DNA from: Parachitinimonas caeni
GTDB taxonomy: Bacteria; Pseudomonadota; Gammaproteobacteria; Burkholderiales; Chitinimonadaceae
Direction: 5' to 3'
DNA length: 64,000 nt
Assembly (NCBI RefSeq): GCF_030129945.1
Contig: NZ_JARRAF010000010.1
Coordinates: 104,920-168,919, forward strand
Shown: positions 40,256 to 48,138 of the stretch, one piece after another
Position numbering within the stretch: position 1 is the first letter of the stretch
How the letters are laid out: each line of letters starts with the position of its first letter
The notes under the pieces: model-generated
What the model saw: only the letters and a program-made list of their open reading frames with translations
Told to the model about the DNA's origin: nothing
The model's database searches: none
Made by a program: the position numbers and the translations under genes

Positions 40256-40276
40256 CGACTTCTCAATAGTAAAGGC

Positions 40277-40909
40277 TTAGCGGGTAGTGCGCTTACGAGT
40301 CTCTGGTGGCGGCTCAGCGGCAGGCGGGGTGGAAGGCTGCGAGCTTGACGTGGGTTGCGACTGAGGATTCGGGAATCCCTGAAAGCCAAAGCCGCTCCAC
40401 AGGTTACGGGTTCGATCCTGCAGCTGTTGCTGCATCTCGACGAACATATTGGTGCTTTGTTCCAGATAGCTCGTCATCATGTTCTGGATGGCTGGCCCCT
40501 GAAACTTCATGAAGTCGTTCCACATATTGGAATTAGCCGAGAGAGGACTATCTCCGCCATACACCGACTTGGCCTGATCCTGCAGTCGATTCTGCATCTG
40601 AGTAAACAATTGCAGATTTTTCTCCAGATAGTTACCCATCAAACCCTGCATTGCATGGCCATAGAAGCGGATGATCTGAGTCAGCACGTCATAGCTGAAC
40701 ATGGGGGCTCCGCCACTTTCCTCTTCAAGAATGATCTGAAGCAGTACGCTGCGTGTAATGTCTTCGTGCGTCTTGGCATCCTCGACAAGGATATCCGTAT
40801 TTTCAAGCACCAGTTGTTTGACATCCTCCAGAGTGATGTAGCAGCTGGTAGCCGTGTCATACAGCCGACGATTTGGGTACTTCTTGATGATCCGCTTCTC
40901 TTCGCTCAT
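40277..40909 (-). CDS. phaR: Polyhydroxyalkanoate synthesis repressor PhaR
   Basis: 210 residues from ATG 40909 with GGGGAG upstream; a longer frame to 41089 runs into the promoter region and is rejected. PhaR binds DNA at phasin promoters and also PHA granules, linking phasin expression to polymer. N-terminal domain RIIKKYPNRRLYDTATSCYITLEDVKQLVLENTDILVEDAKTHEDITRSVLLQIILEEE is diagnostic. Two amphipathic repeats follow (MGNYLEKNLQLFTQMQNRLQ and MTSYLEQSTNMFVEMQQQLQ), then a Pro/Ser-rich tail. Divergent from the phasin gene. Confidence 0.95.
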   Translation of the reverse strand: MSEEKRIIKKYPNRRLYDTATSCYITLEDVKQLVLENTDILVEDAKTHEDITRSVLLQIILEEESGGAPMFSYDVLTQIIRFYGHAMQGLMGNYLEKNLQLFTQMQNRLQDQAKSVYGGDSPLSANSNMWNDFMKFQGPAIQNMMTSYLEQSTNMFVEMQQQLQDRTRNLWSGFGFQGFPNPQSQPTSSSQPSTPPAAEPPPETRKRTTR

Positions 40910-40997
40910 CGGGCTCCCCTTTATATCTTTTAAATCAGATGGTTGCGAACAGATAAAGTGCCGCAGGGCATTTAATGTTGCGACGCACAAAAAATCA

Positions 40998-41026
40998 TTG
41001 ACATCACAAAGAGCGCTTCCTAGAAT
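40998..41026 (+). promoter_or_regulatory. Sigma-70 type promoter for the phasin gene
   Basis: TTGACA (40998-41003) and TAGAAT (41021-41026) are separated by 17 bases, an almost ideal promoter. It lies 134 bases before the phasin start, in the phaR-phasin spacer, where TTGCGACGCACAA-like and GCAGCAGCATG-like sequences could be PhaR targets (weak inference). Confidence 0.7.
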
Positions 41027-41160
41027 GGCTTGCGTCATTGTGCGCAGCAGCATGATACCAGATATTGCATCTTGCCTGATTGAGCGCAATGCGTGCGATC
41101 CCTAACCGGGATTGCCCCAAAGGAGAGAACGAGTCCACCCGTAAGAGGAGGTAAATACCC

Positions 41161-41712
41161 ATGGTTTCAATGAACACACATCCGCTTTCAGACTTGGCCA
41201 GCGAAAATCTGGAAACCGTATTACGCTTTAGCAAGATAACACTGGATAGCGCAGAACGGCTCGCAAAATTGCAGTTTGAAGTAGCAAAGCAGTCGATTGA
41301 GGAGTCAACCAAGATCGCGGGGGCCTTGGCTTCAGTCAAGGATGTTCAGGACGCCATGGCCTTGCGCACAAAGCTGTCTGAATCTGCAGTAGAAACGACA
41401 CTTGGATTTTCGCGCAATGTCTACGAACTGGCCTCGCAAACCCAGTCGGAAATCAGCAAGCTGTTTGAAGAGCGTATTACCGAATTCAACAAGAGCATTG
41501 TTTCGGGCATGGATAAAGTCGTTAAATCCGCGCCCGCAGGTGCTGATGTTGCCGTGGCAGCAATGAAGTCAACCGTCGCCGCAACCGCAGCAGCCGTCGA
41601 TAGCATGACCAAGGCAGCTAAACAGGTCGCCGACTTTGCAGATGCAAGCGTAAAGGCCGCAACGACCGCTACCGCTGATGCCGTCAAGTCCGCAGCAGGC
41701 ACCAAGCGCTGA
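41161..41712 (+). CDS. Phasin family protein (PHA granule-associated)
   Basis: 183 residues, GAGGAGG upstream. Phasins coat polyhydroxyalkanoate granules. The phasin_2 pattern is visible: NLETVLRFSKITLDSAERLAKLQFEVAKQSIEESTKIAGALASVKDVQDAMALRTKLSES..., then NVYELASQTQSEISKLFEERITEFN. The C-terminus is an Ala/Lys/Thr-rich tail like those of related phasins (PhaP). Controlled by a strong promoter and probably by the divergent PhaR. No PHA synthase is in the window. Confidence 0.92.
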   Translation: MVSMNTHPLSDLASENLETVLRFSKITLDSAERLAKLQFEVAKQSIEESTKIAGALASVKDVQDAMALRTKLSESAVETTLGFSRNVYELASQTQSEISKLFEERITEFNKSIVSGMDKVVKSAPAGADVAVAAMKSTVAATAAAVDSMTKAAKQVADFADASVKAATTATADAVKSAAGTKR

Positions 41713-41740
41713 GCTAGTTTCAGATATCCCCCGTAAAATC

Positions 41741-41771
41741 AAAAAGCCAGCCACTATGGGGCTGGCTTTTT
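41741..41771. terminator. Bidirectional terminator between phasin and DUF1857 genes
   Basis: AAAAAGCCAGCC and GGCTGGCTTTTT form a perfect 12-bp stem with T runs on both strands. It serves both converging genes. Confidence 0.92.
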
Positions 41772-41787
41772 CGTTTTGCGCATCCGC

Positions 41788-42288
41788 TTATTCGCCAAGC
41801 TGACCCAGATCGAAAAGCATGCGTATCCGCCTGACGGTATCAATGTCTGCGGATCGGTAGGCCTCTTTGACGTAGCCGGCAAAGTACGCATCATCCGCCC
41901 CAGGCCCAATCTCACCACTCTGCCCTTCCGGCGCCTCTTTCAGTGGTGTCTCGTAGACAAAACGCAAGTATAGATGCCCCTCGGCGGGCACCTCTATGGT
42001 GACTGTCTTCACCCCGCCACTGTGCTGCTCGCTGGCATGGGTATCAAAGCGCAGGTATTTGCTCGGTTCAAAGCTCACCCTCTCCTTGACCTGCATATCG
42101 CCAAACCACAACTCCCGCTGCAGATAGCCCTCACCCCGCTCCGTAATGATCGCCTTATCCAGATTGTCGTTAAACAACATGGGTTGCTCGGTAAACTGCA
42201 ACAGGCCTCGCCAGAGTTGCGTTACCGACATCGACTCGATAAGTGGATTATTCGGGTCATTAATTGCGATCAGGTGTTCAAATCGCAT
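41788..42288 (-). CDS. DUF1857 (SRPBCC superfamily) protein
   Basis: 166 residues. MRFEHLIAINDPNNPLIESMSVTQLWRGLL at the N-terminus is the DUF1857/AtaL-like signature; the rest fits the helix-grip fold of SRPBCC proteins, which bind hydrophobic ligands in a central cavity. Fungal AtaL-like members act in secondary metabolism, but the bacterial role is unknown. The stop lies 16 bases from a bidirectional terminator. The rarD gene is 21 bases upstream on the same strand, so the two are probably one operon. Confidence 0.82.
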   Translation of the reverse strand: MRFEHLIAINDPNNPLIESMSVTQLWRGLLQFTEQPMLFNDNLDKAIITERGEGYLQRELWFGDMQVKERVSFEPSKYLRFDTHASEQHSGGVKTVTIEVPAEGHLYLRFVYETPLKEAPEGQSGEIGPGADDAYFAGYVKEAYRSADIDTVRRIRMLFDLGQLGE

Positions 42289-42309
42289 ACGTCCTCCTGA
42301 AAATTCATG

Positions 42310-43191
42310 CTAGCCGGCCATTTTAGACTGTTGAGCCGTGCGATAACTGTCTATCGAAAACAAAGCAAGGGCTGACCAGATCAAGGCGAAGCCGACCATC
42401 TTGGCTTGAGAAAATGGCTCGTTGTAAACAAATACTCCAAGCAGCAGTTGCAAGGAGGGACCGATGTACTGCAAAAAACCCAGTAGCGACAAGGGGATTC
42501 TCCGAGCCCCCGCAGCAAACAGTAATAAGGGGATAGCCGTTATCGGCCCAGCCAGCATCAACAGCAATTGCGTATGAGTCGTACCCGAAACAAAGCCGCT
42601 TTGCTGTGTAAGCATCAGATAAATCAGGTATCCCCCGGCAAAGGGAAACAACAGCAGCGTCTCGAAAGAGAGCCCTTCCAGTGCCCCCAGAGCTGCAGTC
42701 TTTCTCAGCAAGCCATAGCTACCAAACGAACACGCCAGAACCAAGGCAATCCACGGCAGGCTACCTGCAGCGAATGTCAGCCACGTAACGCCACCAGCAG
42801 CCACCGCCACAGCAAACCACTGCGCAGGCCGCAAGCGTTCCTTTAGCACCAGAAACCCAAGCATGACGTTGACCAATGGGTTGATGAAATACCCAAGGCT
42901 CGCATCGACCAATTTTCCGGCGTTGACCGCCCAGATGTACACAAACCAGTTAAGCGCCAGCACTGCTGCGCTGGCAGTGAATCCGAGCAGCACCCTGGGC
43001 TGCCTTAGTGCCGCCGGCAACCAGCTCCACTGCCGCCTCCAGGCAAGAATCGCGCAAAGGAATACCAAAGACCAAACCATGCGATGCAACAAAATCTCCA
43101 TCGCGGGAACGGTTTGCAGCATCTTTAAATAAAGGGGTAATAAGCCCCAGCAAAAGTAAGCAAGTGCGGCAAAGAGGATCCCGTTATTCAT
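42310..43191 (-). CDS. rarD: EamA family transporter RarD
   Basis: 293 residues with about ten membrane helices in two EamA repeats. RarD was named for chloramphenicol-related phenotypes; its substrate is unknown. Signature start NGILFAALAYFCWGLLPLYLKMLQTVPAMEILLHRMVWSLVF, then ALNWFVYIWAVNAGKLVDASLGYFINPLVNVMLGFLVLKERLRPAQW and LLGFLQYIGPSLQLLLGVFVYNEPF. Length usual. The DUF1857 gene follows on the same strand. Confidence 0.93.
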   Translation of the reverse strand: MNNGILFAALAYFCWGLLPLYLKMLQTVPAMEILLHRMVWSLVFLCAILAWRRQWSWLPAALRQPRVLLGFTASAAVLALNWFVYIWAVNAGKLVDASLGYFINPLVNVMLGFLVLKERLRPAQWFAVAVAAGGVTWLTFAAGSLPWIALVLACSFGSYGLLRKTAALGALEGLSFETLLLFPFAGGYLIYLMLTQQSGFVSGTTHTQLLLMLAGPITAIPLLLFAAGARRIPLSLLGFLQYIGPSLQLLLGVFVYNEPFSQAKMVGFALIWSALALFSIDSYRTAQQSKMAG

Positions 43192-43585
43192 GTCGCCGCC
43201 TCATTATCTGAATAGTCACAAGTTGATCCATGTTAGACGCACCGCATCCATGCGGACATGGACAGGCATCTGATGTCCGACCATGACAATCTACCGAACG
43301 CGCTTTACCGAATGGAGAATCAACTCTAGAATCGGGTACTTAGAGCTTCCACTTGTGGGGGCTCGAAGCGCCGAACCGTGGTTGGTGAGGTGGGCCGGAA
43401 CGGTGGTTTCTGCAGCAAGTTGATCGAATTTGCCGTAGAGACGGACAGGCTGTGTCGCCGTGGCCGGTGGTTGACGTCACAAATATGGCAAGGGTTGCAA
43501 CCGCCCGCGTACAGCTAAGCGCGAGGATCCTGACGGATTGATGTCTGGTGAATCAAGCGATGCCGAAATTGAAAGGAGCATTAAG

Positions 43586-43618
43586 ATGGCTTGGCTCATC
43601 TATCTGTTCCGACGCTAA
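43586..43618 (+). CDS. Ten-codon ORF in a candidate small RNA (unconfirmed)
   Basis: GAAAGGAGCATTAAG is a strong ribosome site five to eight bases before ATG. The ORF encodes MAWLIYLFRR, a hydrophobic peptide ending in two arginines. Its stop codon lies inside a 6-bp hairpin (CGACGC/GCGTCG), followed by a GGGG/CCCC hairpin and a terminator. It may be a leader peptide, a toxin-like membrane peptide or a coding part of a dual-function RNA. No family recognised; translation is a guess from the ribosome site. Confidence 0.35.
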   Translation: MAWLIYLFRR

Positions 43619-43650
43619 TCGCGTCGAAGGGGAAAATACCCCGTTCACGT

Positions 43651-43685
43651 AGCCGCGCGGCAAATTGCCTCGCGGCTTTTTGTTT
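43651..43685 (+). terminator. Intrinsic terminator of the candidate small transcript
   Basis: AGCCGCG and CGCGGCT arms, with an inner CGGC/GCCT stem, followed by TTTTTGTTTT. Strong rho-independent form on the plus strand, where no annotated gene precedes it for more than 2 kb. Confidence 0.85.
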
Positions 43686-43860
43686 TGCGTTGGCGATCAG
43701 ATAAGCCAACAAGAAGCGGGACGGGCTGCCCGCATGGTAGCGCGATGCATCACACAGGGAAATGCTTCAGCAGATCAAGGGTCGGATGGCGCCACTACGG
43801 ACAATGCCGGCACATCACTTCTACCGGAATCCCCCCATCTATCACATCGCTCTCAGCTCT

Positions 43861-43940
43861 GGGTTCTGTTGACGCCAGGTTTACAGTCGTGCCGGGTTTC
43901 ACCGGAAAACACCATCTGCAAACCTGGCGTCAGCAGAACC
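43861..43940. repeat. Copy B of the intergenic repeat family (80 bp, paired ends)
   Basis: Both termini are present: left GGGTTCTGTTGACGCCAG and right, read in reverse, GGTTCTGCTGACGCCAGG, continuing AGGTTTACAG and AGGTTTGCAG. The arms (about 26 bp) match with three differences. TA follows the right end; the left flank is CT. Interior of 29 bases has no coding potential. Confidence 0.85.
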
Positions 43941-43963
43941 TAGGTCTGTGTGAGCAATACTGC

Positions 43964-44458
43964 TTAGAGTTGAGCCAGTTCATCAACCACATGAACCGGG
44001 GCATTTTTGACGAACAGATCAACACTAACTGCATCTACCCAAGCAAAATTCACGACGTGCTGGGCATAGTGCTGCCCATTGTGGCTGGTAAACCGGCCAT
44101 TGATGCGAAACACCGCCAGCTCACCTGGAGCTAACGTAAATATCGGCTTATCGCTATCTTTACGCTGCGGCTGGCCGTGCGTCTGGTAGTGATACTTGAA
44201 ATACACATCCAGCGCATTGTCTTTGTCCTTACAGAGAAAAGACCAGTATTTGTCATGGGTTGAAAAGGTCTCAAGCGTAGGTGCCAATTCAAAATCCCGG
44301 CTTTCGGTAGAAAGTACCCGATGCACGAGCATGTCTGCACGTTCGCCGCCTCTTACGGGTAGTGACATCACGGCTGGTACCGAATTGCGGCGGGTTGCCT
44401 CAGGCATCCCGCGGGAATTCTTGGTCCAAACGGTCTGAATATGTTGGATCACGAGCAT
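43964..44458 (-). CDS. Protein of unknown function
   Basis: 164 residues. No family recognised. No signal peptide or membrane helix. The first 40 residues are Ser/Arg-rich (SRGMPEATRRNSVPAVMS), the remainder is a compact mixed sequence with DKYWSFLCKDKDNALDVYFKYHYQTHG and VNFAWVDAVSVDLFVKNAPVHVVDEL. A true start may be further in. It lies between repeat copy B and a 440-base spacer that carries GTCTATACAACT (44497-44508), the same 12-mer as the candidate HutC operator. Confidence 0.6.
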   Translation of the reverse strand: MLVIQHIQTVWTKNSRGMPEATRRNSVPAVMSLPVRGGERADMLVHRVLSTESRDFELAPTLETFSTHDKYWSFLCKDKDNALDVYFKYHYQTHGQPQRKDSDKPIFTLAPGELAVFRINGRFTSHNGQHYAQHVVNFAWVDAVSVDLFVKNAPVHVVDELAQL

Positions 44459-44896
44459 CGTCGGCCTTTCTGGTTCTATGTCTTGAGCGGCGCTAGTCTA
44501 TACAACTGTAGTCGCGGATTCATCTGCCTGAGCAGAAGAAATGTCTGTCAATCTATTCACCGGCCCGCTCTGGCATGTCCCTCCAGACATACCTGCGCAA
44601 GCCAGCTTCCTTTTGCCCGGCAAGCTGGCAGGCCATCATCAACCTGGCCACGCCACACCGGAAACAAAATCCTTTCCCCTCATCAAGTACTCAAATCCCC
44701 GCAAGCCCATCTTGCAAGGTATTGATTCGGCACACTTGCGTGCAGGATCGTGTGGCAGCATCAATGTGCGCTGCGATGAACAGCCATGTCAGATGCCGGC
44801 AGGGTCAAGCTTACCGCTGAACCTTCGATTGCCGCTGCCAGATAACGCCATTGCATACATCCCTATCCATCTCAACAAAATAAAATTTCTCGTTCT
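44459..44896. other. Spacer upstream of the unknown gene at 43964
   Basis: About 440 bases. It holds the 12-mer GTCTATACAACT (44497-44508). A 138-codon frame at 44541-44957 (+) overlaps the end of the convergent acetyltransferase gene by 60 bases, has no family and only a weak ribosome site, so I do not call it. Confidence 0.5.
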
Positions 44897-45382
44897 TCAG
44901 TCTGGCAAACGTTTGCCAAAACAAACAGCTTTGGCGTTACCAATATATTTTCCGTAGTTGGCGATACGCACATAGCCGCGCTGCTCATAAAAACGGACGG
45001 CCACCTGGTTTACCAATCGGGTTTCCAGCCAGATTTCCTGGTAATGCATAGCCTTGGCTTCAGCTTCGAGCTGGGCCAGTATCCGACTGCCAATGCCAGA
45101 CCCGCCCTGCACAGCGTACATCCGCTTTACCTCCGCCACCGTCGAAGAAATGGGGCGGAAAGCACCACATCCCACTGGCTTTCCATCATGATCCCGCGCC
45201 AGCAGAAAGAGGGCTCGTGCGCCTCTGACGTCAGCGGCATCAAACGAGGCGCGACCACTATCCCCCGTCACCACTTCCAGCGCTATCGACAACTGATCAA
45301 GCAACACCAGCGCCTCGGGTGTCGCGGGATCTACTCGATCAAAATAAAGTGGCATGGCAACTTGGACAACAGGGTTACTCAC
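44897..45382 (-). CDS. GNAT family N-acetyltransferase
   Basis: 161 residues, GTG start overlapping the lipase stop (GTGA). GNAT fold: ALFLLARDHDGKPVGCGAFRPISSTVAEVKRMYAVQGGSGIGSRILAQLEAEAKAMHYQEIWLETRLVNQVAVRFYEQRGYVRI, with the acetyl-CoA loop GGSGIGSRI (a Q/R-x-x-G-x-G/A variant). Substrate unknown. Translationally coupled with the upstream lipase gene. Confidence 0.9.
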   Translation of the reverse strand: MSNPVVQVAMPLYFDRVDPATPEALVLLDQLSIALEVVTGDSGRASFDAADVRGARALFLLARDHDGKPVGCGAFRPISSTVAEVKRMYAVQGGSGIGSRILAQLEAEAKAMHYQEIWLETRLVNQVAVRFYEQRGYVRIANYGKYIGNAKAVCFGKRLPD

Positions 45383-46428
45383 AGATTCTCCCAGGCGTGA
45401 ATCGAATAGAGGATTGGCGCATGGTCCAGCATCGGTTTAGGCACCGCCCGGATCATGGATAGTTTCGGAATGTCCTTGGAAGGCAAAAGGAAACTCGTTA
45501 CCGCGCCAGCGCCCAAGGCCAGCAGATTATCCCGTTCTCGCCGGCGCGCTTCACTGCCACGCAGCATTCGGCCGTTCCGGTCGTACAGCACCAGCTCACC
45601 ATAATGCGCATAACGCTCACCCAGCCAGGGCAAAGGAGCGGAGCGGCGTGGCACGCGGGCGGCAAGGTCAAGATCATTCACGACACGATAAGCCGGCACA
45701 TCATTCAAGCTTTCAACAAACTGCCGGTCACCTACATAGGGGGCGCCGAAGGTATAGACCCCCTCCACGACAATCGGTCGGGCCAGGCTCGGCAAGCGCA
45801 TATTCGCCAGCTCGCTGGCCAACAGGCTCGCCATCGCACCGCCCAAGCTGTGGCCGGTAACCCAAATGGGCAATCCTCGTCTTGCAAGTTCGACAACTCG
45901 CCCCAGCAACTCCCCACCCGGCCGGCGCCCTTCCAGCGGCACCAGCTCCCGATACGCCTTGTAAAACCCACAATGGACCTGTGCGCCGGCATATTCCCAA
46001 TCAACAAAGAACAAGTTGGCATCCGTCACCACCCAGTCTTTGAAAGCATTCATTAATTCCTGAGGGGTATGATCAACCCGACTTGGCACTTCAGATCCCC
46101 TAAAGACCACAATCGCAAAATCATCGGCCTCAATGCAATACCAGAAGGCGCCACGCTCCGTTCGCTCGCGCGGCTCGTGGGATACCGACACGGCGTAGCC
46201 ATGCTGCCCAAAGCCTTGTATGTAGTCATTGCGGGCATGTGGGGGATCAAGGTAGGCAGTGCGGCTGACTTCGGCCAACCACCAGCAGCGTCCACGATCA
46301 AAGTCGCCCTCGCTTCGGGCATGAAAAGGCACCCGTCTGGCATCCCAGAAATGCCGGTACACGCTGGGTTGTGACGGTGGAAGGTAATTCACCAGGTCGT
46401 TACGCCATTTTTCAGGACGATTCGACAT
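45379..46428 (-). CDS. Class 3 lipase family protein
   Basis: 349 residues, AAGGAAAA before ATG. Alpha/beta hydrolase of the lipase_3 type: the nucleophile is in VTGHSLGGAMASLLASEL, after ADDFAIVVFRGSEVPSRVDHT (oxyanion region), and later YTFGAPYVGDRQFVESL and NDLDLAARVP are the expected blocks with the catalytic Asp. No signal peptide, which suggests a cytoplasmic or unusually exported enzyme. Coupled to the GNAT gene downstream. Confidence 0.85.
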   Translation of the reverse strand: MSNRPEKWRNDLVNYLPPSQPSVYRHFWDARRVPFHARSEGDFDRGRCWWLAEVSRTAYLDPPHARNDYIQGFGQHGYAVSVSHEPRERTERGAFWYCIEADDFAIVVFRGSEVPSRVDHTPQELMNAFKDWVVTDANLFFVDWEYAGAQVHCGFYKAYRELVPLEGRRPGGELLGRVVELARRGLPIWVTGHSLGGAMASLLASELANMRLPSLARPIVVEGVYTFGAPYVGDRQFVESLNDVPAYRVVNDLDLAARVPRRSAPLPWLGERYAHYGELVLYDRNGRMLRGSEARRRERDNLLALGAGAVTSFLLPSKDIPKLSMIRAVPKPMLDHAPILYSIHAWENL

Positions 46429-46558
46429 CGATTTTCCTTATTAAAACAGCAAGTAGCGCTGCAGGTAGCGGGCCAAGGTCCGGATTGCACAACAGCACCG
46501 CCGCGCCGCTGACAAGGATGTAAACTGAATACTCCAGACTGCCAATTCAAGGCCAGAC

Positions 46559-47356
46559 ATGAATATTCTGCTCGGCATTCTGTCGCATCGCTCTCTTGTT
46601 CTAGCCTCGCTCGGGTATTTTGCAACAGCCTGCGCCAATGCTGACGAGCTGGTCTTCGCATTCCGGGTTCTACCACCTTATATGGTCAAGCTGGAGAATG
46701 GGCAATACAGCGGCTCTCATGTCGAAATCATGCAGAAATTGAGTCAAGCCGTCGGCGCTTCGTTGGTCATCAAGGAATGTCCGCTGGCTCGCTGCATCCG
46801 TATGCTGCAGGACGGCAGCGCTGATGTCGCCATGGGCTTGGCCCCAACGCCAGAGCGGGCGCCCTACATGGCTTTTCTCTCGCCCCCCTATGCTCATGGT
46901 ACCCCCACTTATTTCTTTCAACGGGCTGACGACACGCGCACCATCCGCTCTTTCGATGATCTGCGCCCACTCCGGATCGGAGTCATCAACGGGGTGCGCT
47001 ACTTCGATGAATTCGACAACGACAAAACCCTGTTGAAGGATCTCGCAACGGATAACCACCAGAATTTTGCCAAGCTGTTGGCAAAGCGGATTGATGTCAT
47101 CCCTCTGGGTGCCAACGCCGGTGCGGCAACCGAGGCACTGCCCGAATTCACCGGTAAATTGAAGCGGGCCGAGTATGTGCGGCCGAACCCGGTTGAGCGC
47201 TATATCGTCTTGTCACGCAAGTCCGGCTGGATGGAACGACGCAACCAGCTCGAATCACGCCTGGCACAGCTGGTCAACACCGGTGTCATCAGCCAGATCA
47301 TGAATCGCTACGAGACCGCCACGCCTGCGGGCTGCAAATCTGCCACGCAGTGCTAG
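46559..47356 (+). CDS. Orphan periplasmic substrate-binding protein, family 3
   Basis: 265 residues, signal peptide ending ACANADE. SBP_bac_3-type pattern: FAFRVLPPYMVKLENGQYSGSHVEIMQKLSQAVGASLVIKECPLARCIRMLQDGSADVAMGLAPTPERAPYM and RIGVINGVRYFDEF. No transporter genes nearby. The stop TAG is built from TA plus the first G of repeat copy C, so the repeat defines the end of the protein. Confidence 0.83.
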   Translation: MNILLGILSHRSLVLASLGYFATACANADELVFAFRVLPPYMVKLENGQYSGSHVEIMQKLSQAVGASLVIKECPLARCIRMLQDGSADVAMGLAPTPERAPYMAFLSPPYAHGTPTYFFQRADDTRTIRSFDDLRPLRIGVINGVRYFDEFDNDKTLLKDLATDNHQNFAKLLAKRIDVIPLGANAGAATEALPEFTGKLKRAEYVRPNPVERYIVLSRKSGWMERRNQLESRLAQLVNTGVISQIMNRYETATPAGCKSATQC

Positions 47357-47401
47357 GCCCTGTTGGCGTTTTGTTTCCAGGAGTAAAGCGTCAACTGCGC
47401 C
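47356..47401. repeat. Copy C of the intergenic repeat family (46 bp, paired ends, TA flanks)
   Basis: Left end GGCCCTGTTGGCGTTTTG; right end, read in reverse, GGCGCAGTTGACGCTTTA. Flanking TA on both sides (47354-47355 and 47402-47403) looks like a target duplication. It sits between two converging genes; both stop codons (TAG at 47354-47356 and TAG at 47403-47401) are TA plus the element's outer G. Confidence 0.85.
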
Positions 47402-48030
47402 TAATCAACCTTGCGCAAAGGAATGATGCGATATGCACAGCGCTGACCTTCGCTGATCACATGCTCGACACGCTCCACCTGACACTCCTCCCCCAGACTG
47501 CGACGGAATACCGCCAGCTCTGACCGGCAAAAGCCTTGGCATTGGCGGGCTGCCGCACAAATCGGGCAGTGATTTTCGACCAGTAGCCAGCCGTCATCAC
47601 TAGCCTGTACCTCGGCCATATACCCTTCCGCAGTACGGGCCTCCGCCAGTGCGGAAACCTTTTCAGCCAGGCTGTCACAAGCATCCGCCCGCGCCGTATA
47701 TAGCAGCTCCATCTGGCGTTCGCGTTCTGCGATCAGACGGTCCAGCCCCTCCTCACCAAAGAGCTGACGCACATGGCCAATCAGCTGCAGGGTGAGATCG
47801 GCATGACGATCAGGAAAGCGGGCATGGCCGGCGTCCGACAGAGACCAATAGCGCGAGGGGCGGCCAACCCCATCCCGCCGGTCTTCTGTTTGCAGCAGGC
47901 CCTTCTCCTGCAAGCTTTCCAGCTGCCGTCGTGCGCCCATCGAGGTCAGATCCAGCCATTCGGCCAGCGCTTGGGCGGTCTGCGGCCCACGGGTTTTCAG
48001 TAAGTAGAGAATGCGATCAGAAGTGGCCAT
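47401..48030 (-). CDS. Winged-helix regulator with a C-terminal cysteine cluster (SufR/ArsR-like)
   Basis: 209 residues. N-terminal winged helix: DRILYLLKTRGPQTAQALAEWLDLTSMGARRQLESLQEKGLLQTEDRRDGVGRPSRYWSLSD. C-terminal ENHCPICAAARQCQGFCRSE and GQRCAYRI form the cysteine pattern of SufR-type Fe-S regulators, which control iron-sulfur assembly genes. No suf or isc genes are in the window, so the target is unknown. The stop codon is supplied by repeat copy C. Could also be a metal-sensing regulator. Confidence 0.82.
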   Translation of the reverse strand: MATSDRILYLLKTRGPQTAQALAEWLDLTSMGARRQLESLQEKGLLQTEDRRDGVGRPSRYWSLSDAGHARFPDRHADLTLQLIGHVRQLFGEEGLDRLIAERERQMELLYTARADACDSLAEKVSALAEARTAEGYMAEVQASDDGWLLVENHCPICAAARQCQGFCRSELAVFRRSLGEECQVERVEHVISEGQRCAYRIIPLRKVD

Positions 48031-48138
48031 ATACCCATCGCTAGCGATTTTTGTAAACTTTTCCCATTACAAAATAAGCGCTAAGGCAGGCGGCTGTAAA
48101 GACTATTGACGGCAAGACAACGACAAACCGGCCCTCTA

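Larger units (their letters stand above)
43192..43963. other. Large intergenic region with candidate small transcript and repeat copy B
   Basis: About 770 bases between rarD and an unknown gene, both on the minus strand. On the plus strand it holds a possible structured leader (about 43320-43585), a 10-codon ORF, three successive hairpins and a terminator (to 43685). Further on lies repeat copy B (43861-43940). No larger gene is supported. Confidence 0.6.

Noticed and set aside
43480..43500. GGTTGACGTCAC in the structured leader as another repeat copy
   Set aside because: It shares only about 10 bases with the repeat ends and lacks the flanking GG and TA, so chance is likely.
44541..44957. 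138-codon frame on the plus strand
   Set aside because: Overlaps the end of the convergent acetyltransferase gene, weak ribosome site and no family resemblance. Kept only as part of the spacer note.
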